The notes under the pieces were generated by a model that was not told the origin of the DNA, did not search any database, and saw only the letters and a list, made by a program, of their open reading frames with translations. The translations under genes were made by a program, and so were the position numbers. From Paenibacillus koleovorans NBRC 103111 (GTDB lineage: Bacteria > Bacillota > Bacilli > Paenibacillales > NBRC-103111), in contig NZ_BIMA01000022.1 of assembly GCF_004000845.1 (NCBI RefSeq), positions 1 through 64,000 on the forward strand: a stretch of 64,000 bases of DNA, given 5' to 3'. Below, in pieces: positions 1 to 8,817 of this stretch. Positions within the stretch are counted from its first letter, which is position 1; the number at the start of each line of letters is the position of its first letter.

Positions 1-1
1 C

Positions 2-1312
2 GGATCAAGCATAAGCAACGGTGCGGGTACGAGTGCTGGAGCAGGGAGCAGCGGTGGCACAAGCACTAGCAGTCGCAGCGGCGCGTATGAGAGCACTGGC
101 ATACGCAGTAGCGGTGGCATGGGCCGCGACCCAAGTGCGGGCGGAGCCCATCCCGGAGATGCTGGCGTCTGGCGCCGCATCGCTGAGGAGGCCGCCCGCT
201 GGGCGCGGGCTCTTGCCGTCGATGCCGGCGCGCCTGGCGCTGCACCTCGGGCGGCAAGAGCTCCTGCGCCGGCCGGCAGCCGCTCGGCTGTTCAGCGCGC
301 CTCAGACACGCCCGCGCTTGGTGCCGCGACCGTGCCGCGCGGCGGCGAGCTCGCCGCCTGCGGGCTGCTGCTCGCCTTCGCCTACCCCGACCGCATCGCG
401 CAGCGCCGGCCTGATGGCCGGTACTTGCTGCGGGGTGGTCGTGGCGCCACCTTCGGCGATAGCGAGCCGCTCTCCAAGAGCGAATACATCGTCTGCGCGG
501 AGCTCGACGATCTCGGCCGCGACGGTCGCATCGACCTGGCCTCCTCGCTGGAGCTTGGCGACCTGCTCCAGCATTTCGCCGGCGACATCCAAGTCGAAGA
601 GACGGTGGAGTGGGATCGCGAGCCGCAGACGGTTAAGTCGCGCCGCCGCGAGCTTCTAGGTGCGATCGTGCTGAAGGATGTCCCGTCCGCCAAGCCGAAC
701 CCGGAGCTCGTCACGCAGGCTCTGCTGCGCGGCATCGCGAGCGAAGGGCTGGACATGCTGCCATGGACGAGAAACGCGCGACAGCTTCAGGAGCGCCTCG
801 TCTTCCTGCATCGACTGAACGCTGTATTGCCGGACTACACCGATGAGGCGCTTCTCGCGAGTTTGGCCGAATGGCTCGGCCCGCATCTGCACGGCATGCG
901 CTGCCGTGCAGACTTGCAGCGGCTGCCGCTGGCCGGCATCCTGCATGATGCGCTGCCGTGGGAACGGCGGCGCGAAATGGACGAGCAGGCGCCGACGCAT
1001 TTCGTCGTTCCGAGCGGCTCGAAGCTGCCGATCGATTACAGCGATGCGGCAGCTCCGGCCGTGGCGGTTCGCCTGCAGGAGATGTTCGGCTTGCAGGAAA
1101 CCCCTCGGCTCGGATGGGGCCGGGTGCCGCTAACACTGCATCTGTTGTCCCCTGCAAGCAGGCCGGTCCAGGTGACGCGCGACTTGGCCAGCTTTTGGCG
1201 GGAAACGTACTTCGAGGTCAAGAAAGACCTGAAAGGTCGCTACCCCAAACATTACTGGCCTGACGATCCGCTTACCGCAACCGCTACGCATCGCGTTCGA
1301 CCGCGTCCATAG
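2..1312 (+). CDS. hrpB: ATP-dependent helicase HrpB, C-terminal part (5' end outside window)
   Basis: The reading frame is open from the window edge, so the start lies upstream. The 436 visible residues match the C-terminal half of the DEAH-box helicase HrpB: an AYPDRIAQRR block near residue 133, a VELDD-type beta-rich segment, and a tail with GRYPKHYWPDDP, the usual end of the HrpB C-terminal domain. The helicase core with the Walker motifs is not in the window. The first 40 visible residues are almost only Gly, Ser, Thr and Ala, followed by an Ala/Pro-rich stretch, so a flexible linker seems to lie between the helicase-associated region and the C-terminal domain. HrpB is a predicted RNA helicase of unclear role in Firmicutes. 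The family call is fairly safe; the linker is the odd part. Confidence 0.85.
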   Translation, partial: GSSISNGAGTSAGAGSSGGTSTSSRSGAYESTGIRSSGGMGRDPSAGGAHPGDAGVWRRIAEEAARWARALAVDAGAPGAAPRAARAPAPAGSRSAVQRASDTPALGAATVPRGGELAACGLLLAFAYPDRIAQRRPDGRYLLRGGRGATFGDSEPLSKSEYIVCAELDDLGRDGRIDLASSLELGDLLQHFAGDIQVEETVEWDREPQTVKSRRRELLGAIVLKDVPSAKPNPELVTQALLRGIASEGLDMLPWTRNARQLQERLVFLHRLNAVLPDYTDEALLASLAEWLGPHLHGMRCRADLQRLPLAGILHDALPWERRREMDEQAPTHFVVPSGSKLPIDYSDAAAPAVAVRLQEMFGLQETPRLGWGRVPLTLHLLSPASRPVQVTRDLASFWRETYFEVKKDLKGRYPKHYWPDDPLTATATHRVRPRP

Positions 1313-1795
1313 ACGGTTTCAGAGCCCTACTAGCTTACGGCTTTTATGAAAAAGCGTATATAATCGCTCGGTTTAGCTGGTTCGGTACGAACTTTATACG
1401 AAAGATCATACGAAATCGCTCGTGATACATAGAATCGGGCGATTTTTGCATGAAATTTCGTGCAAATATGCCCGGAATAACGGGTTGGAAACCAAACTAT
1501 GTGCAAAAATCGTACAAAATCGTTTCGACTAGCTGGACCATTGCGATTCATGTATGAAAAGTCGTACAATCTCGCTCGTAGGAGTTACTGAGGATAGCCG
1601 CAGGAGCGGCATAAAGCTGCAAGCCGCAATCAGCGTTCATATGGTGCAATTCCTATTCAACTAGAGTTAGATATACATCAATTTTCCGCGATTTCGTGCA
1701 AAAAAGAGTGCGGAATCTTGTCGACATCCCGGAATTGGTGTAAGCTGAGGGTCATAGAGAGTCAGGGCGGTACCCTGAAGAAAGGTTGATCTTGC
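1313..1795. repeat. Gene-free stretch with degenerate ~51-bp repeats
   Basis: No supported gene. Between about 1344 and 1580 there are five degenerate copies of a roughly 30-nt motif resembling TATGAAAANTCGTACAAAAT followed by CGCTCG, beginning near 1344, 1393, 1445, 1496 and 1550, which gives a spacing of 49 to 54 bp. A second element, TAGCTGGTTC or TAGCTGGACC, follows copies one and four. A 79-codon minus-strand frame spans the tract, but it only reflects a 17-codon periodicity and has no ribosome binding site. The last 200 bases should carry the promoter of the GntR-type gene, but I see no convincing -35/-10 pair. Confidence 0.6.
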
Positions 1796-3205
1796 ATGAC
1801 GGACAGACCTAGCCGAGCTACTTTCCACGACCGGTTGGACGAGATGGTAAGCGTATTGCGCGATGAGATCATGACGGGAAAGCGGCAGGCAGGCGAGTTT
1901 CTTGCTTCCGAGAGGCTGCTAGGCAAACAGTTCCGGATCAGCAACAAGTCCGTTCGGGACGCCTTGGCGACGCTGCAAGCCGAAGGGCTAATCGAGAAAA
2001 TTCCGAAGGTCGGCTCCCGGGTGGCAAGCTTGCCGGACGAGAAAGCGATCCGTATCCGGTTCGCCTATCATAGCACGATCGTAAACGAAGCCGATTTGGC
2101 GCATTTGATCTCGATGTTTCATTTGCAATATCCGCAAATACGCGTGCAGTCCTTGCCTTTGATGTCCCGGCAATACGACCAGATTTCTCAAATATTAGAA
2201 TCCGACGTGATCGATGTGTTGACGGTCAACCTGGACGATTTCAATAAACTGGTGGAGGAAGGGATCGTCGATCTGTTCGAGACCTTGTCGCCTAATCAGG
2301 ATATTTATCCGTATTTGACGCGCGGTTTTGTTCACGAGGACGAACTGAAGGCGCAGCCGTTCATTTTCTCGCCGGTCATGCTGTGCTACAACAAAGCGCA
2401 TTTTCAACAAACGCGTGTTCCGGAGCCTGATAGCAGCTGGACCTGGGACGATTTGCTGGAGCATGCTAAAGCGCTTGCTATTCCGGGTGAACGTTTTGGT
2501 TTTTATACTCACCTGCAGTCACGCAATCGTTGGCCGGTATTTTTCCTGCAAAGCGGAATGAAATTCCCGAAATCCGGCGGTCAGGTGGATTGGGTGGACA
2601 GTCCTTGGCTGGAGGCCGCGCGCATTTGCCGCAGGTTGCTGACCGAGCAAGGGCTAGTCCCGATCTTCGACCGCGAGGAGGATGCGGAGGAGCTGTTTAA
2701 GCAAGAAAAAGCTTCGGTCATCATGACGACCTATTTCAGGCTGAACGATCTCAAGAAGGTCGGTTTCGAATACGACGTGGCGCCGCTGCCATACTCAGGT
2801 AACTCCAAAACGATGCTATTGACAATCGGACTGGCTCAGATGTCCAGCTCGAAATACAAGGAAGCTTCACGGACATTCCTGAAATTTCTTCAATCCGAGG
2901 CGGCGCAGCTGACGATCCGGACGCGAACGCTAAGTATCCCCGCCCTGAAGCCGGCGGCGGAGTGGAGCGGCAAGGAGACGATGTATCGGCCGTCGCGCTT
3001 CCAGATGCATCGGGAGATCGTGCCGACGTTCGGTAAAATGCGAGACTTGGACATCCCGAACGGGCAATCGCTTTTATTGCTGCAGGAATGCAAGTATTAC
3101 TGGTCGGGGCTGTACTCGGAAGAAGTGTTAGTCAGGAAGCTGCAGCAGCTCGTAGAGAGTTACTACGGAAGCAGAGACAACCAAACCATTGAAGATGCGG
3201 ATTAA
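1796..3205 (+). CDS. GntR-type regulator fused to a periplasmic-binding-protein-like sugar sensor
   Basis: 469 residues. Residues 8-80 form a GntR winged helix (LRDEIMTGKRQAGEFLASER, then SVRDALATLQAEGLIEKIPK and VGSRVA). From about residue 84 to the end the protein resembles an extracellular solute-binding protein of family 1, as in sugar ABC systems, but there is no signal peptide or lipobox, so it should act in the cytoplasm as a ligand-sensing repressor or activator. AAAGG lies 10 bases upstream of the ATG. It is monocistronic, ending at a strong terminator, and is followed by a dehydrogenase gene whose promoter region carries an inverted repeat that could be its operator. Inference: it senses a sugar or oligosaccharide and controls the two downstream genes. 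The ligand is unknown. Confidence 0.85.
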   Translation: MTDRPSRATFHDRLDEMVSVLRDEIMTGKRQAGEFLASERLLGKQFRISNKSVRDALATLQAEGLIEKIPKVGSRVASLPDEKAIRIRFAYHSTIVNEADLAHLISMFHLQYPQIRVQSLPLMSRQYDQISQILESDVIDVLTVNLDDFNKLVEEGIVDLFETLSPNQDIYPYLTRGFVHEDELKAQPFIFSPVMLCYNKAHFQQTRVPEPDSSWTWDDLLEHAKALAIPGERFGFYTHLQSRNRWPVFFLQSGMKFPKSGGQVDWVDSPWLEAARICRRLLTEQGLVPIFDREEDAEELFKQEKASVIMTTYFRLNDLKKVGFEYDVAPLPYSGNSKTMLLTIGLAQMSSSKYKEASRTFLKFLQSEAAQLTIRTRTLSIPALKPAAEWSGKETMYRPSRFQMHREIVPTFGKMRDLDIPNGQSLLLLQECKYYWSGLYSEEVLVRKLQQLVESYYGSRDNQTIEDAD

Positions 3206-3234
3206 GGCGCGATAAATTACAAATGAATACAAGC

Positions 3235-3283
3235 AAGAGCCTGTTTTCAAGGATATATCATCCTTGAAAACAGGCTCTTTTTG
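3235..3283 (+). terminator. Rho-independent terminator of the GntR-fusion gene
   Basis: A nearly perfect stem of 19 bp (AAGAGCCTGTTTTCAAGGA and its complement) around a 7-base loop, followed by a T-rich tail. Confidence 0.9.
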
Positions 3284-3309
3284 TTGTGCTGCCTACGTTT
3301 GCAAATAGT

Positions 3310-3424
3310 CTGACTCATATTCATTATTTTAGTGAGTCAGTAATAAGTTACAGTCAAAATTTTTTCATTGACATCACGGCGTTTTAGTCGTTTAATGGAG
3401 TTGTTAAGAGTTAGATGTGAGTCA
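3310..3424 (+). promoter_or_regulatory. Sigma-A promoter with TGAGTCA operator-like repeats
   Basis: TTGACA at 3368-3373 and TTTAAT at 3391-3396 are separated by exactly 17 bases. Upstream, CTGACTCA at 3310-3317 and TGAGTCAG at 3333-3340 form a perfect 8-bp inverted repeat; a third TGAGTCA lies downstream of the -10 at 3418-3424. Sites on both sides of the promoter fit repression by looping or by blocking initiation. The best candidate protein is the GntR fusion encoded just upstream (inference). Confidence 0.65.
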
Positions 3425-3446
3425 ATGAAGAAGGAGTGGAAGCCAA

Positions 3447-4439
3447 ATGCCTCGAATAGCTCTGCTGGCCAGTCATAATGTTGCTTCCGGCATCTTTTTG
3501 CCTAAGCATCTGGAGAAGCTGCGTTCTCTCGGAGAGCTTGTAGTGAATCCGGACACCGTTCGCCCGACCAAGGAGCGAATGATTGAGCTGATTCAAGGGG
3601 CGGAGATCGCCATCACGTCTTGGGGATGTTCGTTTATCGATGAAGATGCGCTTCGACAGGCTCCGGACTTGAAGATGGTTGCTCATGCCGCCGGCTCGGT
3701 AAAACCGATCATATCCGATGCGCTGATCGAACGCGGAATTCGTGTGAGCAGCGCGAATGACGCATTAGGCGTAGGAGTTGCCGAAACGGCGCTTGGACTC
3801 ACCATCGCAGCCGTGAAGCGCATGTGGCCGCTTTCTCAGAGCACGCGCAAGGGCGGCTGGGAATATGGGAAAGATAAGATTCGCGAGATGTATGAACTGA
3901 AGATCGGCGTAGTAGGTGCCGGTCGTGCGGGGCGCCACTACATTCGGCTGCTGCAGCAATTCGACGTTGATGTTCTGTTGTACGATCCGATTGTAAGCGC
4001 TGCAGAAGCGGCGAGCATCGGGACGGTCAAGGTGGAGCTCGATCAATTGCTGGCCGAATCGGATGTGATCTCGATCCATGCGCCATCCATTCCGGAGACA
4101 TTCCACATGTTCAACGCCACCGCTTTCAAGATGATGAAAGACGATTGCGTGTTGATCAACACCGCGCGAGGCACTCTCATCAACGAGCCGGACTTGTGCG
4201 AGGAGCTGGCCAAAGGCCGATTCACCGCTTGTCTCGATGTGACCGAGCCTGAGCCGCCAATGCCTGACCATCCGTTCCGAAAGCTAGACAATTGCATTCT
4301 GATCCCGCATATTGCCGGCGCCGTCAACAACGGACTTCACCGACTCGGCAAGTTTTCCACGGATGAAGTGGCCCGTTATTTGAGCCGTCAACCGCTTGAG
4401 GGAGAAGTCGACCTTGGTTCGCTGCATGTCATTGCCTAA
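3447..4439 (+). CDS. D-isomer-specific 2-hydroxyacid dehydrogenase
   Basis: 330 residues, normal for the family. The Rossmann motif GVVGAGRAGRHY is near residue 152; the catalytic set looks complete: Arg in NTARG, Glu in DVTEPEPP and His in PHIAG. These enzymes reduce 2-keto acids or oxidise D-2-hydroxy acids with NAD(P). GAAGGAG precedes the ATG at good distance. The promoter has inverted TGAGTCA elements, and an ABC-type sugar-binding lipoprotein follows 117 bp downstream, so a role in breakdown of a sugar acid or related product is plausible. The substrate cannot be read from sequence. Compare the second family member at 52678-53676, which lacks the usual Glu. Confidence 0.85.
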   Translation: MPRIALLASHNVASGIFLPKHLEKLRSLGELVVNPDTVRPTKERMIELIQGAEIAITSWGCSFIDEDALRQAPDLKMVAHAAGSVKPIISDALIERGIRVSSANDALGVGVAETALGLTIAAVKRMWPLSQSTRKGGWEYGKDKIREMYELKIGVVGAGRAGRHYIRLLQQFDVDVLLYDPIVSAAEAASIGTVKVELDQLLAESDVISIHAPSIPETFHMFNATAFKMMKDDCVLINTARGTLINEPDLCEELAKGRFTACLDVTEPEPPMPDHPFRKLDNCILIPHIAGAVNNGLHRLGKFSTDEVARYLSRQPLEGEVDLGSLHVIA

Positions 4440-4556
4440 GTGAACTACGGTAAGGAGGTGGATCGCCGCTCGCCCTCGTCTGTCAGTTAATGGAGCTTGA
4501 TTCTCGTATGTGCAGGTCTTATTCTTGCGAAAATGGAACGAAAAGGGAGGATCACA

Positions 4557-6179
4557 ATGAAAGCGCTTAAAGTAGTCAGCACCGTGATGATTGCCAGCCT
4601 CGTGCTCGCCGCCTGTTCTTCCGGCGACAATTCGAATTCCAATTCGAATTCCGGCGCCTCGAGTTCCCCTACGGGCAGCGCAACCCCGGCCAAAAAAGAG
4701 AAAATCAGCCTGCGCTGGTTCGTCACCGCACCTGCTAACGCCAACCTGCCGTCGGCGGACAAAGATTTTATGAAGAAGATGATTGACGAGAAATTCAATG
4801 TCGATCTGAAAATCGAATACATGCCGCTTGGCGCCGATTACAACAACAAGCTGAACGTCATTCTTACGAGCGGCGATATTCCGGACATGTTCCTTGCTGA
4901 CGGCGCGGCGAGCCAAAAATATGCGGTTGACGGATTGCTGGCGGATCAGAGCACGCTTGTCACGCAGCAAACGATGCCGAACTATTTCAAATGGATCAGC
5001 CAAGACACCATGAACAACTACCAGCTGCAAGGCATCAAGCACGCACGGTCGCCGATCCCGTTCCCTAAGCAAACATACGGTTCCTTCTATGTTCGCCAAG
5101 ATTGGCTGGATAAGCTGAACCTTAAAGCGCCTAAATCGTACGACGAATTGCTCAATGTCATGCGAGCGTTCACAAACAATGACCCTGACGGCAACGGTAA
5201 AAAAGATACGTACGGCTTCTCCGCCTCTGCTGCCGGTGGACGCATTCCGCTCGATTTCCCGCAATGGATTCAAAACGGACTAGTCGGGGACTTCATGCTG
5301 AGCGGCAAGACGTTCGTTGAAACCCAAACCGATCCGAAGCTGCAAAACGTGATCCAGGGCATAGTCGATATGGGCAAGGAAGGCATCCTCGATCCGGACT
5401 GGTTCGTCAACAAGTCGCCACAGCATCTGGATAAGGCTTCTCAGAACAAAATCGGCGTCTTCTGGTCGACGGACAAAAACATAGCGATGGACTCGCAGCC
5501 AACCAGCGTGCAAGCGAAAACGAAGCTGATCGATCCGAAAGCGAACTGGCAGCCGATCTTCCCGTTCGAAGGGCAGCCGTATGGCTGGAAGCAAGGCACC
5601 GCCGGCGGCGCGGCTCCGTTCCTGTTCGGCAAGTCCGTGGCGGATAAAAAGCCGGAGAACATCAAACGCTCCATCGAAATTCTCGACTGGCTCGCTAGCC
5701 AGGAAGGCTACATCCTGACTCATTATGGTCAAGAAGGCAAGCATTTTAAGAAAGAAGGCAACAAAATTACGATCGACCCGGCCGCATACGATGCCGACAT
5801 CACGAAAAACGGCGACTGGCTGAGCGTCTACCGGTTCTTCACGAACCTGGATGAGCCGTCCGTGGTTGGCTTGGAAGTGATCGATCCGCGCATGACCGAC
5901 CGCGATCGCGCCGTGCTCAAGTTCGTCGAGTCGATTCCGAAGCACGCAGGCGAGCCGGTCACGCTGGCACCGCCGCAAGGCATGAATATCGCCGACTTCC
6001 GCAAAGAAATGGCCCGTCTGCAAAACGTCGCCCTGTTCGACGACAAGAGCGGCGCCAACTGGCCGAAGTACCGCGAAGAGCTGATGAGCAAATTCAGCGG
6101 CAAACAAATTTTCCAAGGCTACGTAGATCAGATCAATGCTGTTCTGCCGGCCGACAAGAAGATGGATCCGTTCAAGTAA
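4557..6179 (+). CDS. Sugar ABC transporter substrate-binding lipoprotein (orphan)
   Basis: 540 residues, typical of the long LplA/LipO-like binding proteins of Paenibacillaceae. Start chosen at the ATG after GGGAGG, which gives a clean lipoprotein signal peptide with lipobox LAAC and Cys20; a Ser/Asn-rich tether follows. A calcium-loop-like NDPDGNGKKDTYG lies near residue 208. It should be anchored outside the membrane and present an oligosaccharide to an ABC importer. No permease genes are adjacent, so it must share permeases encoded elsewhere, possibly one of the two sets in this window. It ends at a terminator and may be cotranscribed with the dehydrogenase gene. Confidence 0.88.
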   Translation: MKALKVVSTVMIASLVLAACSSGDNSNSNSNSGASSSPTGSATPAKKEKISLRWFVTAPANANLPSADKDFMKKMIDEKFNVDLKIEYMPLGADYNNKLNVILTSGDIPDMFLADGAASQKYAVDGLLADQSTLVTQQTMPNYFKWISQDTMNNYQLQGIKHARSPIPFPKQTYGSFYVRQDWLDKLNLKAPKSYDELLNVMRAFTNNDPDGNGKKDTYGFSASAAGGRIPLDFPQWIQNGLVGDFMLSGKTFVETQTDPKLQNVIQGIVDMGKEGILDPDWFVNKSPQHLDKASQNKIGVFWSTDKNIAMDSQPTSVQAKTKLIDPKANWQPIFPFEGQPYGWKQGTAGGAAPFLFGKSVADKKPENIKRSIEILDWLASQEGYILTHYGQEGKHFKKEGNKITIDPAAYDADITKNGDWLSVYRFFTNLDEPSVVGLEVIDPRMTDRDRAVLKFVESIPKHAGEPVTLAPPQGMNIADFRKEMARLQNVALFDDKSGANWPKYREELMSKFSGKQIFQGYVDQINAVLPADKKMDPFK

Positions 6180-6217
6180 CAAATAGCGCGACACTCGTCT
6201 GATTAAGGCGGGCAGAG

Positions 6218-6246
6218 GCCGGGATAGGGCAGATCCCGGCTTTTTG
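6218..6246 (+). terminator. Rho-independent terminator after the binding-protein gene
   Basis: GCCGGGAT and ATCCCGGC form an 8-bp stem with a 7-base loop, followed by TTTTT. Confidence 0.85.
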
Positions 6247-6288
6247 CTTTGTTCACTTCATTGTCAAAAAGAATACTAGGTAAAGGGA

Positions 6289-6348
6289 TTGGAATAACCG
6301 GAAATTGCGTTTATAATCGTTTCTAAGCGTGTTATTTTTAGGTATAAT
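6289..6348 (+). promoter_or_regulatory. Promoter of ppaC
   Basis: TTGGAA at 6289-6294 and TATAAT at 6312-6317 have a 17-base spacer. A second TATAAT at 6343-6348 lacks a recognisable -35 box. Confidence 0.65.
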
Positions 6349-6391
6349 GAGTAGGTTGAAACGATACGATACCAGTTGAAGGAGAATCAGA

Positions 6392-7324
6392 ATGGGAAAA
6401 GTACTTATTTTCGGTCACAAAAATCCGGACACCGACACGATCACCTCGGCAATTGCTTACGCTAACTTGAAAACGAAGCTCGGTGTTGACGCAGAGCCAG
6501 TACGCTTGGGTACAGTCAGCGGCGAAACGCAATTCGTGCTCGATACATTCGGTGTTGCCGCTCCTCGCTTAGTAGAAACAGTAGCCGGCGAAACGAACAG
6601 CGTCATCCTCGTCGACCACAACGAACGTCAACAAAGCGTGAGCGACATCGATCAAGTGCGTGTGCTGGAAGTCATCGATCACCATCGGATCGCCAACTTC
6701 GAGACCGCTCACCCGCTGTACTATCGCGCGGAGCCGGTAGGCTGCACCGCCACGATTTTGAACAAGCTGTACAAAGAGAACAACGTGGCGATCGACAAAG
6801 CGACTGCAGGATTGATGGTGTCCGCCATCGTGTCCGATACGCTGCTGCTGAAGTCCCCAACTTGCACTGAGCAAGACGTCGCCGCCGCTCGCGAGCTTGC
6901 AGAAATCGCAGGCGTGAACCTGGAGAGCTATGGTCTCGATATGCTGAAGGCAGGCGCTAACCTGACCGACAAAACGATCGCTCAGCTGATCTCGCTGGAT
7001 GCTAAAGAGTTCACCATGGGCTCCTACAAAGTTGAGATTGCTCAAGTGAACGCGGTTGACGTGAACGATGTGCTGAGCCGTCAAGCCGAGCTGGAAGACG
7101 CGCTGAACTCGATCATCGCGTCCAAGGCCCTGGATCTGTTCCTGTTCGTCGTGACCGACATTTTGAACAACGACTCGGTCGGCGTCGCACTGGGCGGCAA
7201 AACCCAAGCGGTCGAGCAAGCTTACGGCGGCACGCTGGAGAACAACCGGATCCTGCTCAAAGGCGTCGTTTCGCGCAAATCGCAGATCGTGCCTGTTCTT
7301 ACGGATACTTTCAACAAGCTGTAA
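6392..7324 (+). CDS. ppaC: Manganese-dependent inorganic pyrophosphatase
   Basis: 310 residues, the standard length of family II pyrophosphatases of the DHH superfamily. Visible motifs: GHKNPDTDT near the N terminus (metal ligands His and Asp), VDHNE, the DHH motif in VIDHHR near residue 97, and SRKSQIVP near the C terminus, which binds pyrophosphate. It hydrolyses PPi to two phosphates in the cytoplasm and so drives biosynthesis. GAAGGAGA precedes the ATG. It has its own promoter and terminator, so it is a single-gene unit. Confidence 0.96.
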   Translation: MGKVLIFGHKNPDTDTITSAIAYANLKTKLGVDAEPVRLGTVSGETQFVLDTFGVAAPRLVETVAGETNSVILVDHNERQQSVSDIDQVRVLEVIDHHRIANFETAHPLYYRAEPVGCTATILNKLYKENNVAIDKATAGLMVSAIVSDTLLLKSPTCTEQDVAAARELAEIAGVNLESYGLDMLKAGANLTDKTIAQLISLDAKEFTMGSYKVEIAQVNAVDVNDVLSRQAELEDALNSIIASKALDLFLFVVTDILNNDSVGVALGGKTQAVEQAYGGTLENNRILLKGVVSRKSQIVPVLTDTFNKL

Positions 7325-7335
7325 GAGCTTGAACC

Positions 7336-7367
7336 AAGCTGTCGGACTTCGATCCGGCGGCTTTTTT
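7336..7367 (+). terminator. Terminator of ppaC
   Basis: AGCTGTCGGA pairs with TCCGGCGGCT, including two G-T pairs, around a short loop; seven bases of T-rich tail follow. Confidence 0.8.
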
Positions 7368-7445
7368 ATTAACTGATAAGTTTTTGTGATGCTGGGAGTG
7401 TGCTTTTGGCTTTTCTGATCCGAGATAGGGCATCCTAGGGAATGG

Positions 7446-7474
7446 TTTACATTTGGCACGGGAGCCCCTATACT
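7446..7474 (+). promoter_or_regulatory. Promoter of the M29 aminopeptidase gene
   Basis: TTTACA at 7446-7451 and TATACT at 7469-7474 with a 17-base spacer. Confidence 0.65.
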
Positions 7475-7515
7475 TGCCGTGTACGATTACGATGTCCTTA
7501 GTAGGAGGTAAAACG

Positions 7516-8757
7516 ATGAACACCGATTCGATGGATCACAACTTGAGCAAATATGCGGAGCTCGCGGTACGGGTAGGTGTCAATCTGCAGAAAGGCCAGA
7601 CGTTGGTCGTGAACGCGCCGATTCAGGCGGTGGAGCTCGTACGCAAGATTGCGAAGATCGCTTACGAGATCGGAGCGAAAAATGTGCATGTCGAGTGGAA
7701 CGACGACGATCTGACCGCTCTCAAATACAAGCTGGCGCCGGACGAGGCGTTCACGGAGTACCCGATGTGGAGAGCGCAGGGGATGGAGCAGTGGAGCTCG
7801 ACGGGCGAAGGCGCGTTCCTGACGATTTTGTCGCCGAATCCCGATTTGCTGAAGGACATCGACCCGAAGCGGGTGGCGACGGCGACGAAGACGGCTTCGA
7901 CGGCTCTGCAGAAGCACCGCGCCAACAGCATGAGCTACCGTGCGCGCTGGTGTTTGATCAGTGTGGCGAACGAAGCGTGGGCGGCCAAGGTGTTCCCGAG
8001 CTTGCCGCTGGAGGAAGCGGTGGAGCAGCTGTGGGCGTTTGTCTTCAAAGCGACGCGCGTCGACCTGGGCGATCCGATCCAAGCGTGGAACGACCATAAC
8101 GACGAGCTGCACCGCAAGGTGAATTACCTGAATGCCAAGCAGTACCGGAAGCTGATCTATACGGCGCCTGGCACGAATCTGACGATCGGACTGCCGGATA
8201 AGCACGTATGGCTCGGCGGCTCCAAGCCGGCGCAGGACGAAGTGCCGTTCAACCCGAACATGCCGACGGAGGAAGTGTTCACGATGCCGCACAAGGACGA
8301 GATCGACGGCGTCGTTCGCAGCACGAAGCCGCTCAACTACGGCGGTACGGTGATCGACAACTTCTCGCTCACGTTCGAGAAGGGCCGGGTGACCGGGATG
8401 ACGGCGGAGCAAGGAGAGGAAACGCTGCAGCATTTGCTGGATACGGACGAAGGCGCTCGGCGTCTGGGGGAAGTGGCGCTTGTGCCGTTCCATTCGCCGA
8501 TCTCGGACTCGAATCTCATTTTCTTCAACACGCTGTTCGACGAGAACGCGTCCAATCACTTGGCGCTCGGTCAGGCGTATCCGACGAATATTGAAGGCGG
8601 CACCGGCATGAGCAAGGAGGAGCTGGCGGAGCACGGCGTGAACACGAGCTTGACGCATGTCGACTTCATGGTCGGTTCGGCGGAGATGGATATCGACGGT
8701 GTGACGGCCGACGGCCGGAACGAGCCGATTTTCCGGAACGGCAATTGGGCGTTCTAA
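7516..8757 (+). CDS. M29-family aminopeptidase (AmpS/PepS/thermophilic aminopeptidase type)
   Basis: 413 residues, the usual size for M29 metallopeptidases. The start is the ATG after TAGGAGG; an upstream in-frame codon at 7453 lies inside the promoter and is rejected. The C-terminal part carries the family signature region EGGTGMSKEELAEHGVNTS and the following THVDFMVGS and MDIDG segments that supply His and Asp metal ligands. It removes N-terminal amino acids from peptides in the cytoplasm. It is transcribed alone from a TTTACA/TATACT promoter and ends at a strong terminator shared with the converging dapA-like gene. Confidence 0.92.
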   Translation: MNTDSMDHNLSKYAELAVRVGVNLQKGQTLVVNAPIQAVELVRKIAKIAYEIGAKNVHVEWNDDDLTALKYKLAPDEAFTEYPMWRAQGMEQWSSTGEGAFLTILSPNPDLLKDIDPKRVATATKTASTALQKHRANSMSYRARWCLISVANEAWAAKVFPSLPLEEAVEQLWAFVFKATRVDLGDPIQAWNDHNDELHRKVNYLNAKQYRKLIYTAPGTNLTIGLPDKHVWLGGSKPAQDEVPFNPNMPTEEVFTMPHKDEIDGVVRSTKPLNYGGTVIDNFSLTFEKGRVTGMTAEQGEETLQHLLDTDEGARRLGEVALVPFHSPISDSNLIFFNTLFDENASNHLALGQAYPTNIEGGTGMSKEELAEHGVNTSLTHVDFMVGSAEMDIDGVTADGRNEPIFRNGNWAF

Positions 8758-8775
8758 TTTCGGGTCAAATACTAG

Positions 8776-8815
8776 AAGCCTCAGGTTTGGCAATTGCCAA
8801 GCTTGAGGCTTTTTG
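8776..8815. terminator. Bidirectional terminator between the aminopeptidase and dapA-like genes
   Basis: AAGCCTCA and TTGAGGCTT flank a second stem, GCTTGGCAATTGCCAAGC-like with one mismatch. T runs on the plus strand and A-rich flank on the other allow use by both converging genes. Confidence 0.8.
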
Positions 8816-8817
8816 TA

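Noticed and set aside
1330-1569. 79-codon minus-strand frame inside the first repeat tract
   Set aside because: The 17-codon periodicity follows from the 51-bp repeats; no ribosome site.
1718-1746. Promoter for the GntR-fusion gene (TTGTCG with TAAGCT)
   Set aside because: The -10 matches at only three of six positions.
7498-8793. Long minus-strand open frame opposite the M29 aminopeptidase gene
   Set aside because: Arg/Leu/Val-rich composition typical of an antisense shadow, no ribosome site, and the plus-strand gene is certain.
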